Positions 13,303 through 26,800 of a stretch of 64,000 nucleotides of DNA are shown here, piece by piece. The stretch spans positions 1,074,600 to 1,138,599 of the forward strand of contig VXAZ01007504.1 of the NCBI GenBank assembly GCA_013399875.1, written 5' to 3'. The DNA is from Gymnorhina tibicen (Eukaryota; Chordata; Aves; Passeriformes; Artamidae). How positions within the stretch are numbered: the stretch's first letter is position 1; every line of letters begins with the position of its first letter. A model generated the notes under the pieces. The model did no database searches. It was not told the origin of the DNA and worked only from the letters and a program-made list of their open reading frames with translations. The translations under genes and the position numbers were made by a program.

Positions 13303-15194
13303 CCCACGGTGTATTATAAACACCTGTTATTGCAAAACAGCAATATGCCAAACTGAACGCCAGATGAAGTGTTTATGCCATGTGTATGTACAAACAAACA
13401 TAGAGAGAACAGTTTCATTTAGCAGCTGTAGATACTGCATTGCTACACAACATCAGATCTTTGCCCTCTGGGAACTTTTAGAAGCTTTTCCTAAAGCTGA
13501 TGGCTATCCCAAATGGAATTTAATACTTCCTATAAACTGAAACTGTAATAAGGTACATTTGTACTTGCTGTTGTGAAACTGTCACCAGCAAATACTGCAC
13601 ACAAAGAAACTGTAAACCTCTAGCTAATATGCTACTTAATGCCATGAAAACCAATTAGAATGCCATTATTAGAGCTGCTGCTTCATCTACATGGGATAAA
13701 TTAATAACTGGCATTAAATATATACTTTCACAAATTTGGAAGTAGCCCTACATGATTGCTTTGCTCAGAGTTCACAATTACCTTCAAAAAATAATTGAAA
13801 AAGAAAACTCACAAAGGCTGTAGAAACCACTAAATTAACTTTTCCTATCTACTACCCAAAAGACTGTACAAATCCCCTTGTGTTGCCCAAATCCCTTCAA
13901 AAGAATACATGATAAAGTGATAAAAATGTTAAATTAAATGCAGTGCAGGGAGTGATGAACTATGAATAGCCATTGCTTTAGTAGACTAATCCTATGAAAC
14001 AAACTCCTAGAGTTCTTGGTTATTATTTACTTACTCCTACTTATAATCACAGAGTAAAAATAAAAGCAGAAATAGTTTTTCAGCAAAGAACAAGTAAATT
14101 TGTTCAGATTCCGAGATGTGCCCTGTGATGGGCAGGACAGGTATGGCAAGCAGGGCTGAATATCCTCTCATGTCTCTTGAACACTGGACTGATAGATGGG
14201 TTTGTGCATGCAGTATCATAAATTAAAGCAGCTCCAGGGACTGCTGCTCACATCTCCCCGTGAAGCTCTTCCAAAGCTCCAGTTAAATCTCCTTCAATCC
14301 CGCTGCTGCCAGGCTCATTTGCCAGCTTCAAAGGGACCAGTGGGGAAACAATGCAGACTCCTAAGGTCTTCCTTCTAATACTTCTGTCCTATGCCTTTCC
14401 CTCCAATCGTGGCCCAAAATTAAGACTCTATTATGACAAGAAAAATAAGTTTTTATATCCAGAAAAGATCATAGTTCTGAATGGAAGGTTAGGATTTACC
14501 TGACCTAGTCCTGGAATGCAGATTTTGTCCAGTTTTATATTGCCCAAATACTCACTTAACATTTTAGAGTAGTACTTGTCAAAACTCCCTTGCATTCCAC
14601 CTTACACGAATACTATGAAATGTAGAATGTTTTGGGATTATATACACAATTTTGTTATTTTCACTCTTGCTCTACTTCAGCTGCATAATGTTCACAGGCA
14701 TTTACTCCTTGTAAATGTTGCAGGTTATGTGACTTACAAGTTGCATTAGAATATGATTTGGACTTGCCCCATTTGAATAATGTTTGAGCAAAAATTCAAA
14801 GTGCTTCCCTGTCTGCTCCCCTGAAAAATGACTTTATGAAATACCAGTATGGGGTTTATTTTCTTGAGAATTTCAATATCAAATATATTCAGCTGAAGTA
14901 CATAAGAGTAAAAAAAGTGTGGGCTTCTTTCCCAACAGTCAGCTCAAATCCAAACTTGAGAAATAAAGGTATCTTTCCACCTTTGCACTAAGGGAGTAAG
15001 GAAGAACATAGAAATTCAGCTGATAGCCAACTGGTGCATTTCCCCTCTTTTCCAATTATACCATCACTGTTACTGTCATAAAAAATTCCATTAGATTTTA
15101 ACTGATTTAGTTGACATTTTACTTTACTTGCTTGCAATTGTCTCCATTCTTAGTGCTTTGCCAGGACACAAATGCTTTGGTTCCTATGCAGCAA

Positions 15195-15248
15195 GAATCA
15201 TACTCAGAAACTACAAAGCAGTTAAAGGAACCTTAAAAGACCCACAAT
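15195..15248. repeat. Copy 2 of a 54-bp dispersed direct repeat
   Basis: This begins gaatcatactcagaaactac and agrees with 13249-13302 at 51 of 54 positions. It is either a local duplication or two insertions of one short dispersed element. Confidence 0.85.
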
Positions 15249-18200
15249 GCTAGTGTGATTTAGGAATGAAAACTGCTACTGTTAGCAGTGGAAAGAAAAG
15301 AAAGAAGATGACAATGGGGCCTCCCTACAGTGCAGACGAACTCCTACCTGCAATGAACATGGTGCAACAACGGAAAATGTAGTAGATATACTGTATAATT
15401 CTAGAAAGCCACTTGTGTTCAAAAGCAAAGAAAACTGAGATCTAGGGCAAACATTTCAAGCTGTTTTCCTGGAAGGATAACCCCAAAATGCTCTGAAAAT
15501 GATACATTTTCATGGCAGTGAGAAGTGGAAGGCATGTCAGTAGTGCAACTTTAGCCTAAAACACATCCACATTTCTATCCAAGAGTATTTTAGAGACAGA
15601 GTGGATAGGGGCAGCTCTGAATATACAATGTATGGATCGATCAGTAGATCACAACTCTGCACTATTTATGTTGTTAAGGATATTGCAGATAGCAGTGGAC
15701 TACTCTTTATGCTGCTCCACAAGAGAGACAGATAATCTGTCTTCTCTTGTTACCTTTCTCTGTACGAACAAACCCCTTCAAATATTATAAAGAGCAAAAA
15801 ATTTGCTTATAAAATTAAAAGTAGATTCTGAGTATGCTGAATGACCATCAGTTTGTAGGGCTGTAAAAGGTATATTTATTCTAAATCAGTTTACTGTAAA
15901 ACTTGAAATTGAATTTATGGTATTACTAGATATGCAATTTTAAATGTCCTTTAGAATGAGCAGAAAAGCTATAGCTGTTGAAATATATGACTCTCTAATG
16001 TCTTGCCAAAACTGCTTTGAGTTGCATACAGACCTAAATGATACGCTTCATGTAGTAAATTTGAGCCCCATTAAAATAACTGAGCATTTTGCAGTAGTGT
16101 GATCTGAAGCTGTGATCCTGAGAAAAGTCCAGAAAATGAAAGTTAGCTCACAGTTTGGGAGGAAATGGCGTCTTCTATCAGAAATTTTTCCTGCTAAAGC
16201 TGTGGAGTTGGTATTTATTTGGTATTTGGCATTGTAATAGTTATATCAGCAGTTAACAAATGCTTTAGAAGTGCATTAGAAGGTACAGTTTGAGTTGTTG
16301 CCTTTAAATTAAGATTTAATATTAAGGGCTTGGTCCATTGCAATCATCAAGGTTTCAGAAAAAAAATTATCCTCACATAAACATTAATTAAGCCTAACTA
16401 ATTCTGCATGAGAATGGACACAGCACACAGTTTGTGCTTTGATCTATTACGTCTAAAACTCTTCTAGTATTTTTTTAAGGAAGGGTGCTAGTTCACACAT
16501 CTAAGAAAAATGTTGTAAGGAGGGAGCCTACTACTGCTCTTTCCCTCCCTTCATTTTCTAACTAACTTATTGTGTGGCTCTTACAGCTGAGAGTTAAACC
16601 ACTGGCTGGTTAGGTTTCTCAAACCATGTTTGAATACAACAGACTTTTCTTGTCTCCTGTTGCCTGTTCTTCTCAGATGCAAATGAAGTCAGAATTTCTT
16701 GGGTTTTCCACATAAAAACTTGAAAATAAGTTCTTCTAGAGATTCCCTAAAAAATCCACCAAGTGCAACATGTTTCAAATTCACTAATTTTAGAAATAAT
16801 AAAAACTCGACTCAGTGTCATATTTTATGGGACTCAGATATTTAAACCAGATATACATAAAGTGTTATTTAGACTATGTCTATGCTCTATCCTCTCTTTC
16901 TGAATAGTAACTGATTACTTTTTGCACAAAAATACACTGCATGAATATATCAGTGGTATATTTCCAAGAGTTTGCTTAGGCAGTCTTTGACCTTTGTGTC
17001 TAATTGGTATTAATGGGCAATTCTTGACTCTGGAAATCATGACAAATCACGAAAAAATATGCAAAATATTATTACCCAAAGTAAATCTTACAAATACTTT
17101 CAAATGTGCTTGTGATTCTGATATCAGTATTCTCCTCCAGGGGAAAGCTAAGGGATGAAAAGATGGTTTGAACACAGCCCCCGATAGCACAGAGCTGGAT
17201 GGATAGAAATGTTCAGTGTCTTACCAGCATTTTTTTTTGAGTGTACCAGGACCTGAACTCACTTTCTTGCATTTTCCTTAGGAAATACCATTTCCTAATT
17301 TTGTTTGCAGTATTATGTAGAAACTACGAACACTTTCTTATGATATAGTGGCTTTTATTTTGAACTCCCCATTGGACATATCTCCTCATATCTGACAACT
17401 AGCAAGGTTTCCATGGACTTTTAGTTCTGTCTCTCAAAATCATAAGCAAGCTATTCCCTGGTGAAATGAGAAGTGAGCAGTGGGGATGCTCAAAGAAATG
17501 ATAAGCCTTGTTTTCTCCAGGAGGCCCAGACTGATCTGTTTCTTCTCTGCATTTCTAAGCCTGCAACAAACATATCACTTCCTACCTATGAAGTTGTCTG
17601 CAATAAGTTAAATGGGTTCCAAATCATACTTGATGTTCATAAACTCACATAAACAACTTACTCTAATTTCCCAAACTGTTTTTTCTCAGAGTCTTTGAGG
17701 AGGAAGGTGCTGCTATTTTCTTTCATTATGGGAATGAGAAACTTTCACAAATAAAAATTAAAATTAGAGTTTGTGGTCATTCTTTGCTATGTATGATTTT
17801 AAATTATGGTGACAAGAATATCAAATTGTTTATTGCTCAGGGTGGTATCTGAGCATATGCACTAAAGAAATAACATTTAAACATGTTAACAGCTTTAATA
17901 ACAGCAGCTTCAAAATCTATGTTTTGATCGATTAGGATTAAAATTGTATTCCAAGTTCCAATTTTAAATTTCATTATCTGATTATGCCTATTTTATTATT
18001 AACATGAGCAAAACAAAGTGCACATTGCCCAAAGCTTGATATCTAGGAGGTTTTGATTCAACCTATTCAAGTGCTAATTCACTGCTTAATCCAAAGGCTT
18101 GGGTGAGGAATTCTGGGGGCAACATGTATAAGAACTAGTTGAATACTGTGGAGAAAAGTCCCTTGTCCTTAGCCAGGGCACAGCCTTAAAAAGATCCCAG

Positions 18201-19600
18201 AATCTCTAAATCATCAGCCATCATCACTTACCCAAGAAAACACTGCATCTCTACTCTTTGTAAAAGAGTATTCATTCATTTCTTATCATTTTTACACTGC
18301 TTCTATTATCTACCCTCAATTTTTGTAATCAGGACATGTATTCTACAGTGTCAGTGGCCAGCCACTTTGCTCTATTGCATCTTTGTGTCTCAGCTATTTT
18401 AGCAGTGAGGTCTTAAAGACAGAAAGAAAAGAGGAAAGAACCCCCCACACCATCTTAGTAAAAAAGAAAAGAACAGAAAAGAATACTTAACTACAACTAT
18501 ATGACGACACATATTAGTACACTTCAGAGTTGTCCCTTTGAATGGCTGTCCTGAGTATACGAACTTCCTCTCTCAAAACCTGCAGGATCCAAGGAAACAG
18601 CCTCTCCTTCAGTTGCAGACTCAGTCTGTGTGTGGGTTATATCATGATGTCACATGCTGTCACACAGAGGACCAATATGATCCACTGAATATCGAAATCT
18701 AGGTGTATGTGCATACACTGTCTTCAGTGCAAAATAGATACAGCACATCTTCCTAGACCTGGCCTTGCTTTCACACCACAGTTGCAGTGATGAGGCCACT
18801 GAGGGAGCTACATCCTATACCCCGAATAGAATGTTTTGTGCAGCATAATCATAACTGACTAAGGCACCTATTTGTTTAACTTAGAATGCAATGAGTGTAA
18901 CACTGCCACACTCTCCCAAGGGATGCCAATGTTCATAAAGTTCCCAAAAATTGCTTAGGAGCATTAGTAATTCACAAAGGTGAATTCCAAGTATTATTCG
19001 TAGCATTATGAAAAAAGTTGTTCTAGGACCATGGAGTTTCTGGTTGTTATCTGACTCAACCAACAGATTTCACTGGCCATTTAGTAATGACCCTTGTCTC
19101 TGCCCTAGAAGAAGACAAAATCCTCAAAGTCCCAGAAGGAACACCACAGCAATTAATGGTGGTTGTGTATGCACAAATCTCCCTCTTCAGTTATGCCATC
19201 TCCTTAATGGTGCATTAAGCATAAGCAAAATATGTTTTAAATACGTTGATTTCCTTGAATGTTATCCATTTCTATTCATTGGAAGTGAGTAGTTAAAGGC
19301 TGTCTTATGGTGTTTCAAAATATAAATCTTTTAATCTACATTAAGAAAAGGTGGGCTTTCCTTTGTCTAGGAGTAATGCAGCTTCCTGTCACTGAATTTG
19401 AATTGAAAAAGAAAATTAGTTTTGTCAGCAGGAACAGCAGGGAAAGGTAACCTGGTACTTAATTAAGATCAAATATTCATAGTAACAGTACGAATTAAAT
19501 TGTTCATTTAAACTATTGCTCTGTTTCTGATGGGCCACTAAAAACGGAAACAGAGAGATTGATTTATTTTCTTTTTCCAAATTAAAATATTGGTGAACAT

Positions 19601-19616
19601 CATGAGCTAGCTCATG
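19601..19616. repeat. Perfect 16-bp palindrome
   Basis: The sequence catgagctagctcatg reads the same on both strands. It does not extend further. It contains an AGCTAGCT core. Confidence 0.95.
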
Positions 19617-21319
19617 TCACAGAAATAATATGACCTGAATATATAATTTCTTTTGGAGCTATATAAAAAATACTTCCCCTTTGCAAAGATTTTACTTTTG
19701 CATCTAATAAGAATATAATTAAATGAGCCAAAGAAAAGTTATTGGCACACATGACAAGGACTATATTTTTATTATTTATATGGTACTGGTACTTTACTGA
19801 AAAAATAATTAGAATAATATTATTACTATCACTTCACTAAATCATGCTATTCTATTTTAGATTATGGCATTTAAGCATTTGCTTAATGTTGAAAATGGCC
19901 ATTAATTGCTCTGCTGTACTGGTTCCAACATCATTACCTTTGAGGTATTCAGTCTGGGCTGACCTCTCCTGTAAGAACTTAGATGCAAAAGTTACGAAGA
20001 CAATGTCACATTAAAGGTCCATCCAGGTTTCTTCTGCTCAAGATAATTGTGAATGTCTAGGGAAGAGTACAATGCCAGGACAAGCAGATATTAATATTTC
20101 CTGTCAATATTTTCTGAACACTCAGAGGTCTGTACCTCAAACACTCTGTGATACAGAAGTGTCAATATGTTTAATAACTCTTTGTATTATTTTTCTCCTT
20201 GAATTTGTCAGTCCCTTTATGAATGATGTAAAATTTGTAGTGTCCTGTGACAAGGGCTTCCCATGCAAAATTGTATTATTTTGAGAAGAAAGCAGTTACC
20301 TTTGCTAAGGGTGACGGAAAATTAAAAGATATTTTCAGAAAGAGCAGTGTTTATCTGTTGTAAAGCTAAAGTTTGGGCAATCGCAACCTACCTTCCTAAA
20401 TTTCCCTAGTAACTTCATGAAACTCATCTGGGTTAAAGTTTTTCATATGCTGCTGTATCCTACAACACTGTAAGTCAGCAGCAAGTAAACTTGTGTTTAA
20501 AAAAATAGCTTCAGAGTACCTTGGGATCAAAAGTACAACTCAAAAATATAAAACTACAGCTATTCTATTGCTAACAGTCTGGAAATCTCATGAGATATGT
20601 TATGGTGAATATGCTGTACATTTCTTTCTTACAATTCATATTGAACTTGAGACTCTGGTATGTTTCAGGGACCTTTTATGTGGGGAAACAATAAAACTAC
20701 TTGTTAATCTAAGCTTGGCACAATGTATAATGAAGTTCATATACTACCCTGGAAAAACTTTCATAAGAGAAATAGCATTGCTTTTAGCATTTAGATTTTT
20801 TCCCCCATTAAAATAAAACCTGAAAATTTATGTTCTTCTACTTTTTTTTCATGTATTCCCCAACCCCAAACCAAACAAAGTAGAATCACGACAATGAATG
20901 ACTCAAAATTTGAATTTCAAGAACTTTTAGTATAAATTTGTATTTAAGATATATTATTGAGCATCAGCAGTTGAAGAAAGGAATTTTGATTCCCAAAGTT
21001 CTGTGCACAGCAGGGCTGATAGAGCTGTCTTCAGACAGTTCATCTCTGGTGCCTGATGAACTGAAAGTCAATTTGATGAGGAAATGAAATGGCAAGACTT
21101 TGCCTTTCCTGCTGGAAAAAGGAGAGTCCTAATGGCAACTCCTCACCTTCTGGCAAGACTGAGAACCAGACAAGCTCTGGTACACTAGTATGAGTGTGCT
21201 TTTGAACCACATGAAGCTGTTCTCTTTCTGCCCTCACTCTGCTTCCAGCAGTGTATTCGTGTCTCTGGGACATCCTAACACTGGGAGAAGGAGATAGGAA
21301 AATGAATTCAGAATATAGA

Positions 21320-21400
21320 AAATAAAAACCCCCAATAAACAAAAAGACCCAAACAATGACAACAGCAACAACAAAACCCCTCAGAAACAACTCCAAGAAG
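21320..21400. repeat. A/C-rich low-complexity tract
   Basis: The plus strand is made largely of AAAACCCCC, AACAAAAAGACCC and ACAACAGCAACAACAAAACC words, without a fixed period. Confidence 0.7.
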
Positions 21401-21740
21401 CCAAACAAGTAAAAGGGGTGAAAAAAAAATCAACGAAGAGAAAAAAATTATAAAATATATATGTTAGATTTTAAAAGAGCGTATCCTTCCTGTTAGGCCT
21501 AGGATTCTTCCATGTTATGCTTGTAAAGTGTCTTGTTTCTTGCATTCTCTATTTCAAAGAGATGTGAGTATTTTGGATGGTGAGTGTTTTCACTGTGGAC
21601 CCTGACAACAGGGATTCAGCTGAGCCACTGAGCTTGAGGTAAGTGTGTTAGCCGTTTAGTGTTGCACATGCAAGAACCTGGCTCAGCCAACTGTCCATAA
21701 ATGTTGACTTTTTAATGGCAGGTACATTGTTTCCTAGATT

Positions 21741-21811
21741 TTAAGTACTTTAAAAAGATTATATTTAAGTACTTCAAGTATATTATTTTACGTACTTTAA
21801 AAAAATTGCAA
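21741..21811. repeat. Three-copy imperfect tandem repeat (23-24 bp unit)
   Basis: The units begin ttaagtactt (21741), ttaagtactt (21765) and ttacgtactt (21788). Units 1 and 3 continue with taaaaa and agree best. The AT-rich content makes slippage a likely origin. Confidence 0.7.
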
Positions 21812-22221
21812 AGCAGTACTCCAGGAATTACTAATTCATCAGGTCTTACAGTTGGCAGCATTTCTTGATGCTACAGTGTCCATTTGATTTGAATCAAATA
21901 GCCTTGTGGCAAAGGATTTCTTTAAACTGTTTTTGGAATAGGGGGAGACCTAAAATACAGTAAATGTGAGCAAGACAAAATGCATTTAACTGATTTTTAA
22001 AAATACGAAAAAAGCTGCATGGAAATACCAGGTACTTTTTGCAAGAACTTTTTTTTTCTGCAGTGTATCTCTTCTATAAATTGTAGACACAGCTGCAGGA
22101 AGCAGTATAATCCAGAGGTTAAGACCACAAAAACACCTCAACTATTATATACTACAATATGAATTCTAAATTTACACCTGGTAATCTTAATCTGTCTAAG
22201 GGAGTTTGAAATAACTTCTAT

Positions 22222-22245
22222 TTAAGCTTATCCAGATAAGCTTAA
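22222..22245. repeat. 24-bp inverted repeat with two opposed GATA motifs
   Basis: Arms ttaagcttatc (22222-22232) and gataagcttaa (22235-22245) are exact reverse complements with the two bases ca between them. The centre reads CTTATC-CA-GATAAG, two consensus GATA-factor sites facing opposite ways. Whether it is bound is not shown by the sequence. Confidence 0.85.
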
Positions 22246-22380
22246 TGCTGAATATTTGGGCTACAGATGCCTATCTTTCATAAATGCAGAGGTAGAAGGA
22301 GTAAGACAGTGCTTATTTGCAGGCAGCAGAGAAAAAAAGCAGGATTTTGTTTCCATCTGCTGTTCAAAATTATTAAGTGA

Positions 22381-23853
22381 AACAAACTAATCTGGAACAC
22401 ACAAGCAACCAGGAGCACACATGCTCAATTGTCAAGTTATTCATATGGCCCTTTCCGGAAATGTGATAGATTTGCTCCATTTTATGGAACCAAACAAAGC
22501 CTAGGCTACCAACTCATGATCCTAGACAGTCCAGGACAAATGCCTTGGGTAAAAGGACTAGAACAGATCCAAGTGCCAAACAGAATAACAGAATATCTTG
22601 TATGTATAGTTGCCTGCATCCATGGAGATTGTGAAGTTCACTGCAGAAGGCTTCCAGTAGTTTCAAGGACAGTAGCTACAGGGGATTCAGTGGTATCTGT
22701 AAACCAAGCATTAGTGCAGCCAGTTGACTGAACTCCTACTGACTGGATCCCTCCATCTCTCTGCCCCTTACAAATTTTAAATGGGCCTTAACACTCCAAG
22801 GAAAATTAAAAGTACAAATACCTATGAGTACAGAAATACAGACTTAGGTAGGCTAAACTTTATAAATGACTCTCCTTCTCCCTGACCTCATCTGTGAAAA
22901 TCAAGAATATGCAAGCTCTATTTCCTATACGAGCCACATGATCTTCTGATAGAAGATTGGATGTCATAGAAATGTTTAGCAATCTGTACCACCAATGGCT
23001 AGGATGGTAGGATTTATTATCACACTGATGCATTCAAAACTGTGCATTCAACTTTCAGTTTGGTGATAAGCATTGGCAAACTTAACTTGAGCTTAATATT
23101 GTTTTTCATGTAGTAAATGGCTATTTGAGTTCCCCTAGGAGCTCTTCTCTATCTGTGTTTTCAAAGCTCATATGTCTTCTGGCTTCCTTCATGTCATGAA
23201 AAGTGTTTTCTCTGCTCATTTACAGACTGCTGTGCAAAAGCAGCCTCTGGAAATGGCTGGTGTGCAGCATATCGTAGTCTACAAATCTGATACAAAAAGA
23301 TAGCATTAAACCTTTTAACAGCTGCAGGCAGCCCTGCCATTTGCATCTGCTGCTTGCAGAAACAATCTGATGCTCTTCAAATGGTGAAGTTAAATGTCTG
23401 CAGTGCTACCTGAAGATAATAGGCAGATATTTCCTATCACCTCATTGGTTACCATACCTGGGCACTCCCTGGCACCGGTATGTGGAATACCAGGAGTGCT
23501 TCACTGGTGAGTACCCACAGAAGGATCACTCGGCTGGAGGCACAGAAGTGATGGGTGAGGGAAGGGGATGCACAAAGAAAAAGTTATTCAAAGCCTCTTG
23601 TTCACAGGGTCAAACAGGTCTCTGCTCCTGTTTAGGGAATGCACGGTGGACTAGGCAAACATTGCCCTGCTTTTACGGTGTGAGAGCTGCAGGTGGCACA
23701 GTCCCTTGTGGTGGCAGGCTGGGGAGCTGCAAAAGCACCACTACAGGGGCTCCATTTGCTGATCCTGCTGCCTGCTGTCCCACCTTTAAGGATGGCTTGC
23801 ACTTAAAAGCTGCAGGAGAGCTCTTACTGTTCAATTTGCTTCAGTATATGTGA
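22381..23853 (+). other. G+C-richer intronic stretch with two open frames of unknown meaning
   Basis: A stop-free frame spans 22381-22731 (117 codons, no ATG near its start, including YGPFRKCDRFAPFYGTKQ). A second open frame, 23482-23853 (123 codons), begins at a GTG or weaker start and is rich in Cys, Gly and Ala. Neither shows a family motif that I know, and no splice-site pattern was found that would make either an exon of the host gene. Frames of this length are expected by chance in 64 kb of six-frame sequence. They are noted because they stand out from the surrounding introns. I do not call them genes. Confidence 0.2.
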
Positions 23854-26800
23854 TAATTTATTTTCCCATCAAATATAACAGGGAATACGCATATTTGTGC
23901 TAGCTATTTCTACCCACACAATGTGTGTTTATTCATTACCCACTCAGCTATCTGTCTTTAATTAGTTCCTCAGCTGAGTACTTCAAGCTGTGCTGTGCAG
24001 GTCTGGAATGTTTCTTGTTTTACTAATGAATTTAATTTCCTTGATCATAGCTCAGTCGCTATGAACTACTGACTCTTCATGTGTAAATAAGAGGGAGGAG
24101 ATGTGGAGGGCCCCCGGCTTGCTTTTTGTGATAAGTATGATGTTTACTTGCCTAAGTCTCTTCAAGGGTGTGAGTACAACTAGGAAAGAGGGGATGAGTA
24201 ACAAGGTGGAGAGAGAAATCTACAGCACAACCCACCACTTCTCTAAAGTTCTCAAGGAAAAGGTCAAGTCTAATAACTCTTCCTATGAAGCATATTTAAT
24301 ACAGTCTGCCAAATTCAGAATCCCTGGAGCCTAGAAAAATAAAATTTGCAGGTGCACTTTAGAAACATTTGAATATTATTCAAGAAAAATTTTGGTTCTT
24401 ACATACTGAAATCACAAAGGAAAAGAAATTGTGTGGAAAATCATAGAGTAATTTCCTTATTTTCATGCATGGTACTGCATAGAATAAGGCTGATCTAAAT
24501 TGAGTTTGATAGTCTCATGTTACATTTTCTTTCAACATCAAACATATTTTTTGGAGGCAGAACACTATCTTGTTTTGTCCTGTTAAATCACTAAGCATAC
24601 ATGCAATTTTCTATTGGTTTAGGATCTTTCTTGGTTTGGGGTTTTGCTCATGCATTTTTGGATGTAAGTGAGATTACTAGCTTGGGCTAATAATTACCTA
24701 GCAATTTCCAGGATTTTGACAAGTTTCTGGAAGTGATTCCAGGAGAATTGATGGAGATGGGCAATGCAGCTCCTGATATATGTATCCTTGGGTCACTGCT
24801 TTGTTAGGATGTCCACCAGCTTCTATGCCACTGAAGATCAGGAAGGAACTGAGGCAATTTTTTGCCATTTATATTCCCTTCCTCAGGACCCTATAGATTT
24901 GTGATTGCTAGGCAGACAGAAACAAATCATACTAGTCCCTCAGCCGCATGCCTGTGTGCTTAGTAGCAGTCAAAGAGAGCTGCCACATGTGGAAAGGCAT
25001 CTTCCAGGGGCTGGTTGAGCTACTGCGTCAGTATTAGTTATCTATTAGCAGGATTGTCCTGTAAAACCCAGGAGAAGGAAAGGCCTGACTTACAGATCTT
25101 TACTCAAGCAAGCAGTCAGCCTGTGATCTCTGCCCTTCTCCTGGGTCACAAGGTATCACATATTTAACAAGCATGTGAGGACTGAAGCATGTGAAGTGTG
25201 AGGAGAGTCTGAGAGGGTTTGCTTATCCCCGATCCTTGTTTCAGAAAATATTTTCAATACAATGTGAAATAAGTTTATCAATTAAGGGCTAAAAAGATAA
25301 AGAACTACAATAATAAAAGTCTACACATTTTTGTTATTTAGGGGTTACAACAGTTCATGGATTTAAGCAAAAAAATCAACAAAACACTTTTCCTTTCGTG
25401 TTGCCACGGGAAGTTGTTACTGAACTGATAACAATGACACACACCTTGAATTTACTGCTTCAGATTCTGGTTTGTCATTCTCTCAAAAATTTGCCTATTG
25501 CTTTAATCATCTTCATTTTATTTGCTTGCATCTTGCCTTACACTACTACAGATTTTCTGAGACTGGGATAGCTACAATGCACTGTATGATAATAACATTT
25601 TTATTTAATGACTGGCTGTCCTTATGGGATCCCAAAATTGCCTAATGATATTATGGAGAACAATCAGATTAGCCACCTGAAATACAGTGTGTGCACAGAG
25701 AATAGGGAAAAGCTCTCTCTGCATGGTGATACAGAGAGACAAAATTCAGAATAAGGAGGCGTAAAATATCAGTTAATCACATTATGATTTAAACAGGACT
25801 GAGAGTTCTGCAGGAATGTTTACTTTTATTTTACAGGAGTGAAAGCTCCAATATCTCTATCTCAGCGTAGGGAGTTACTTAGAATTTAAAGAAAGGAAAG
25901 AAGGAGGGTCCTCCCCATGAAGGAAATATTAAATTTAGTTTAATTTTCTAGCAAGACCTTGTCGTTATTAGAAAACACCAAAGCTTTTGAGAGTTTTGAA
26001 GGAAACTGAAAGTTTCTTGAAACGGTTAATGAAATGTAACTACACTGAGCCAATTGGTTTGAAAATTTTACTCTGGTTTGGACATTTTAAACAGTCATTT
26101 AGTTCAAAACTTCATTTATGAAATGTAGTTAAACAGTGATGAAAAAGGCTCTTTTGTAAAATGTTGAAAGTCTAAGTCACAATGATGTCCTTCCATCAAT
26201 GAGAACTTGATAACCAACGTATTCTGTTTCAAATGACTTCTTAAGTTTTCAGAGTTTACATGGCAAGAATTTTTGAGAATTTGCTCTTTTGGGATAGGAA
26301 ATTAAAGTATTTCCTGAAAAAATCCTTTTTTCACTACATTTTTGAGAGCATCTTAACTTTCCTGGAAGTTAAGTTGGATCCTGCCAACTATGGATCAAAT
26401 TTACTTCTGTCTGAATCTGAAATACAAAGACACAGTAACAGTTCATAACAATAAATTCTTTTAAATTTAACCTTACTATAGCTAATCTAGAAGGAATGTA
26501 ATGGAAGTTACTTGAACACAGATACATGAACTATGTTCTGTGTGTAATAATTGATTTACACTGATTTAGTTCTTCAGTTTTCAAAAGCAGAACTATTTGG
26601 AGTGATGAGGCAAAAGTTTTCCATCAGCAGGAGTTCATAAAACCAAGGGTAAATAAAAAAGTATAGATACAGTGGGCATGCTGGAAATCGATTAGCTAAA
26701 GAACAGGCTGAAAAGAAACATTTGAAACCATAAATCACTATTGGCTCTCTTTCCATAACTGCTTCTTTGAAAGCTGGTCTCATGAAAAATATTGCTCTGA

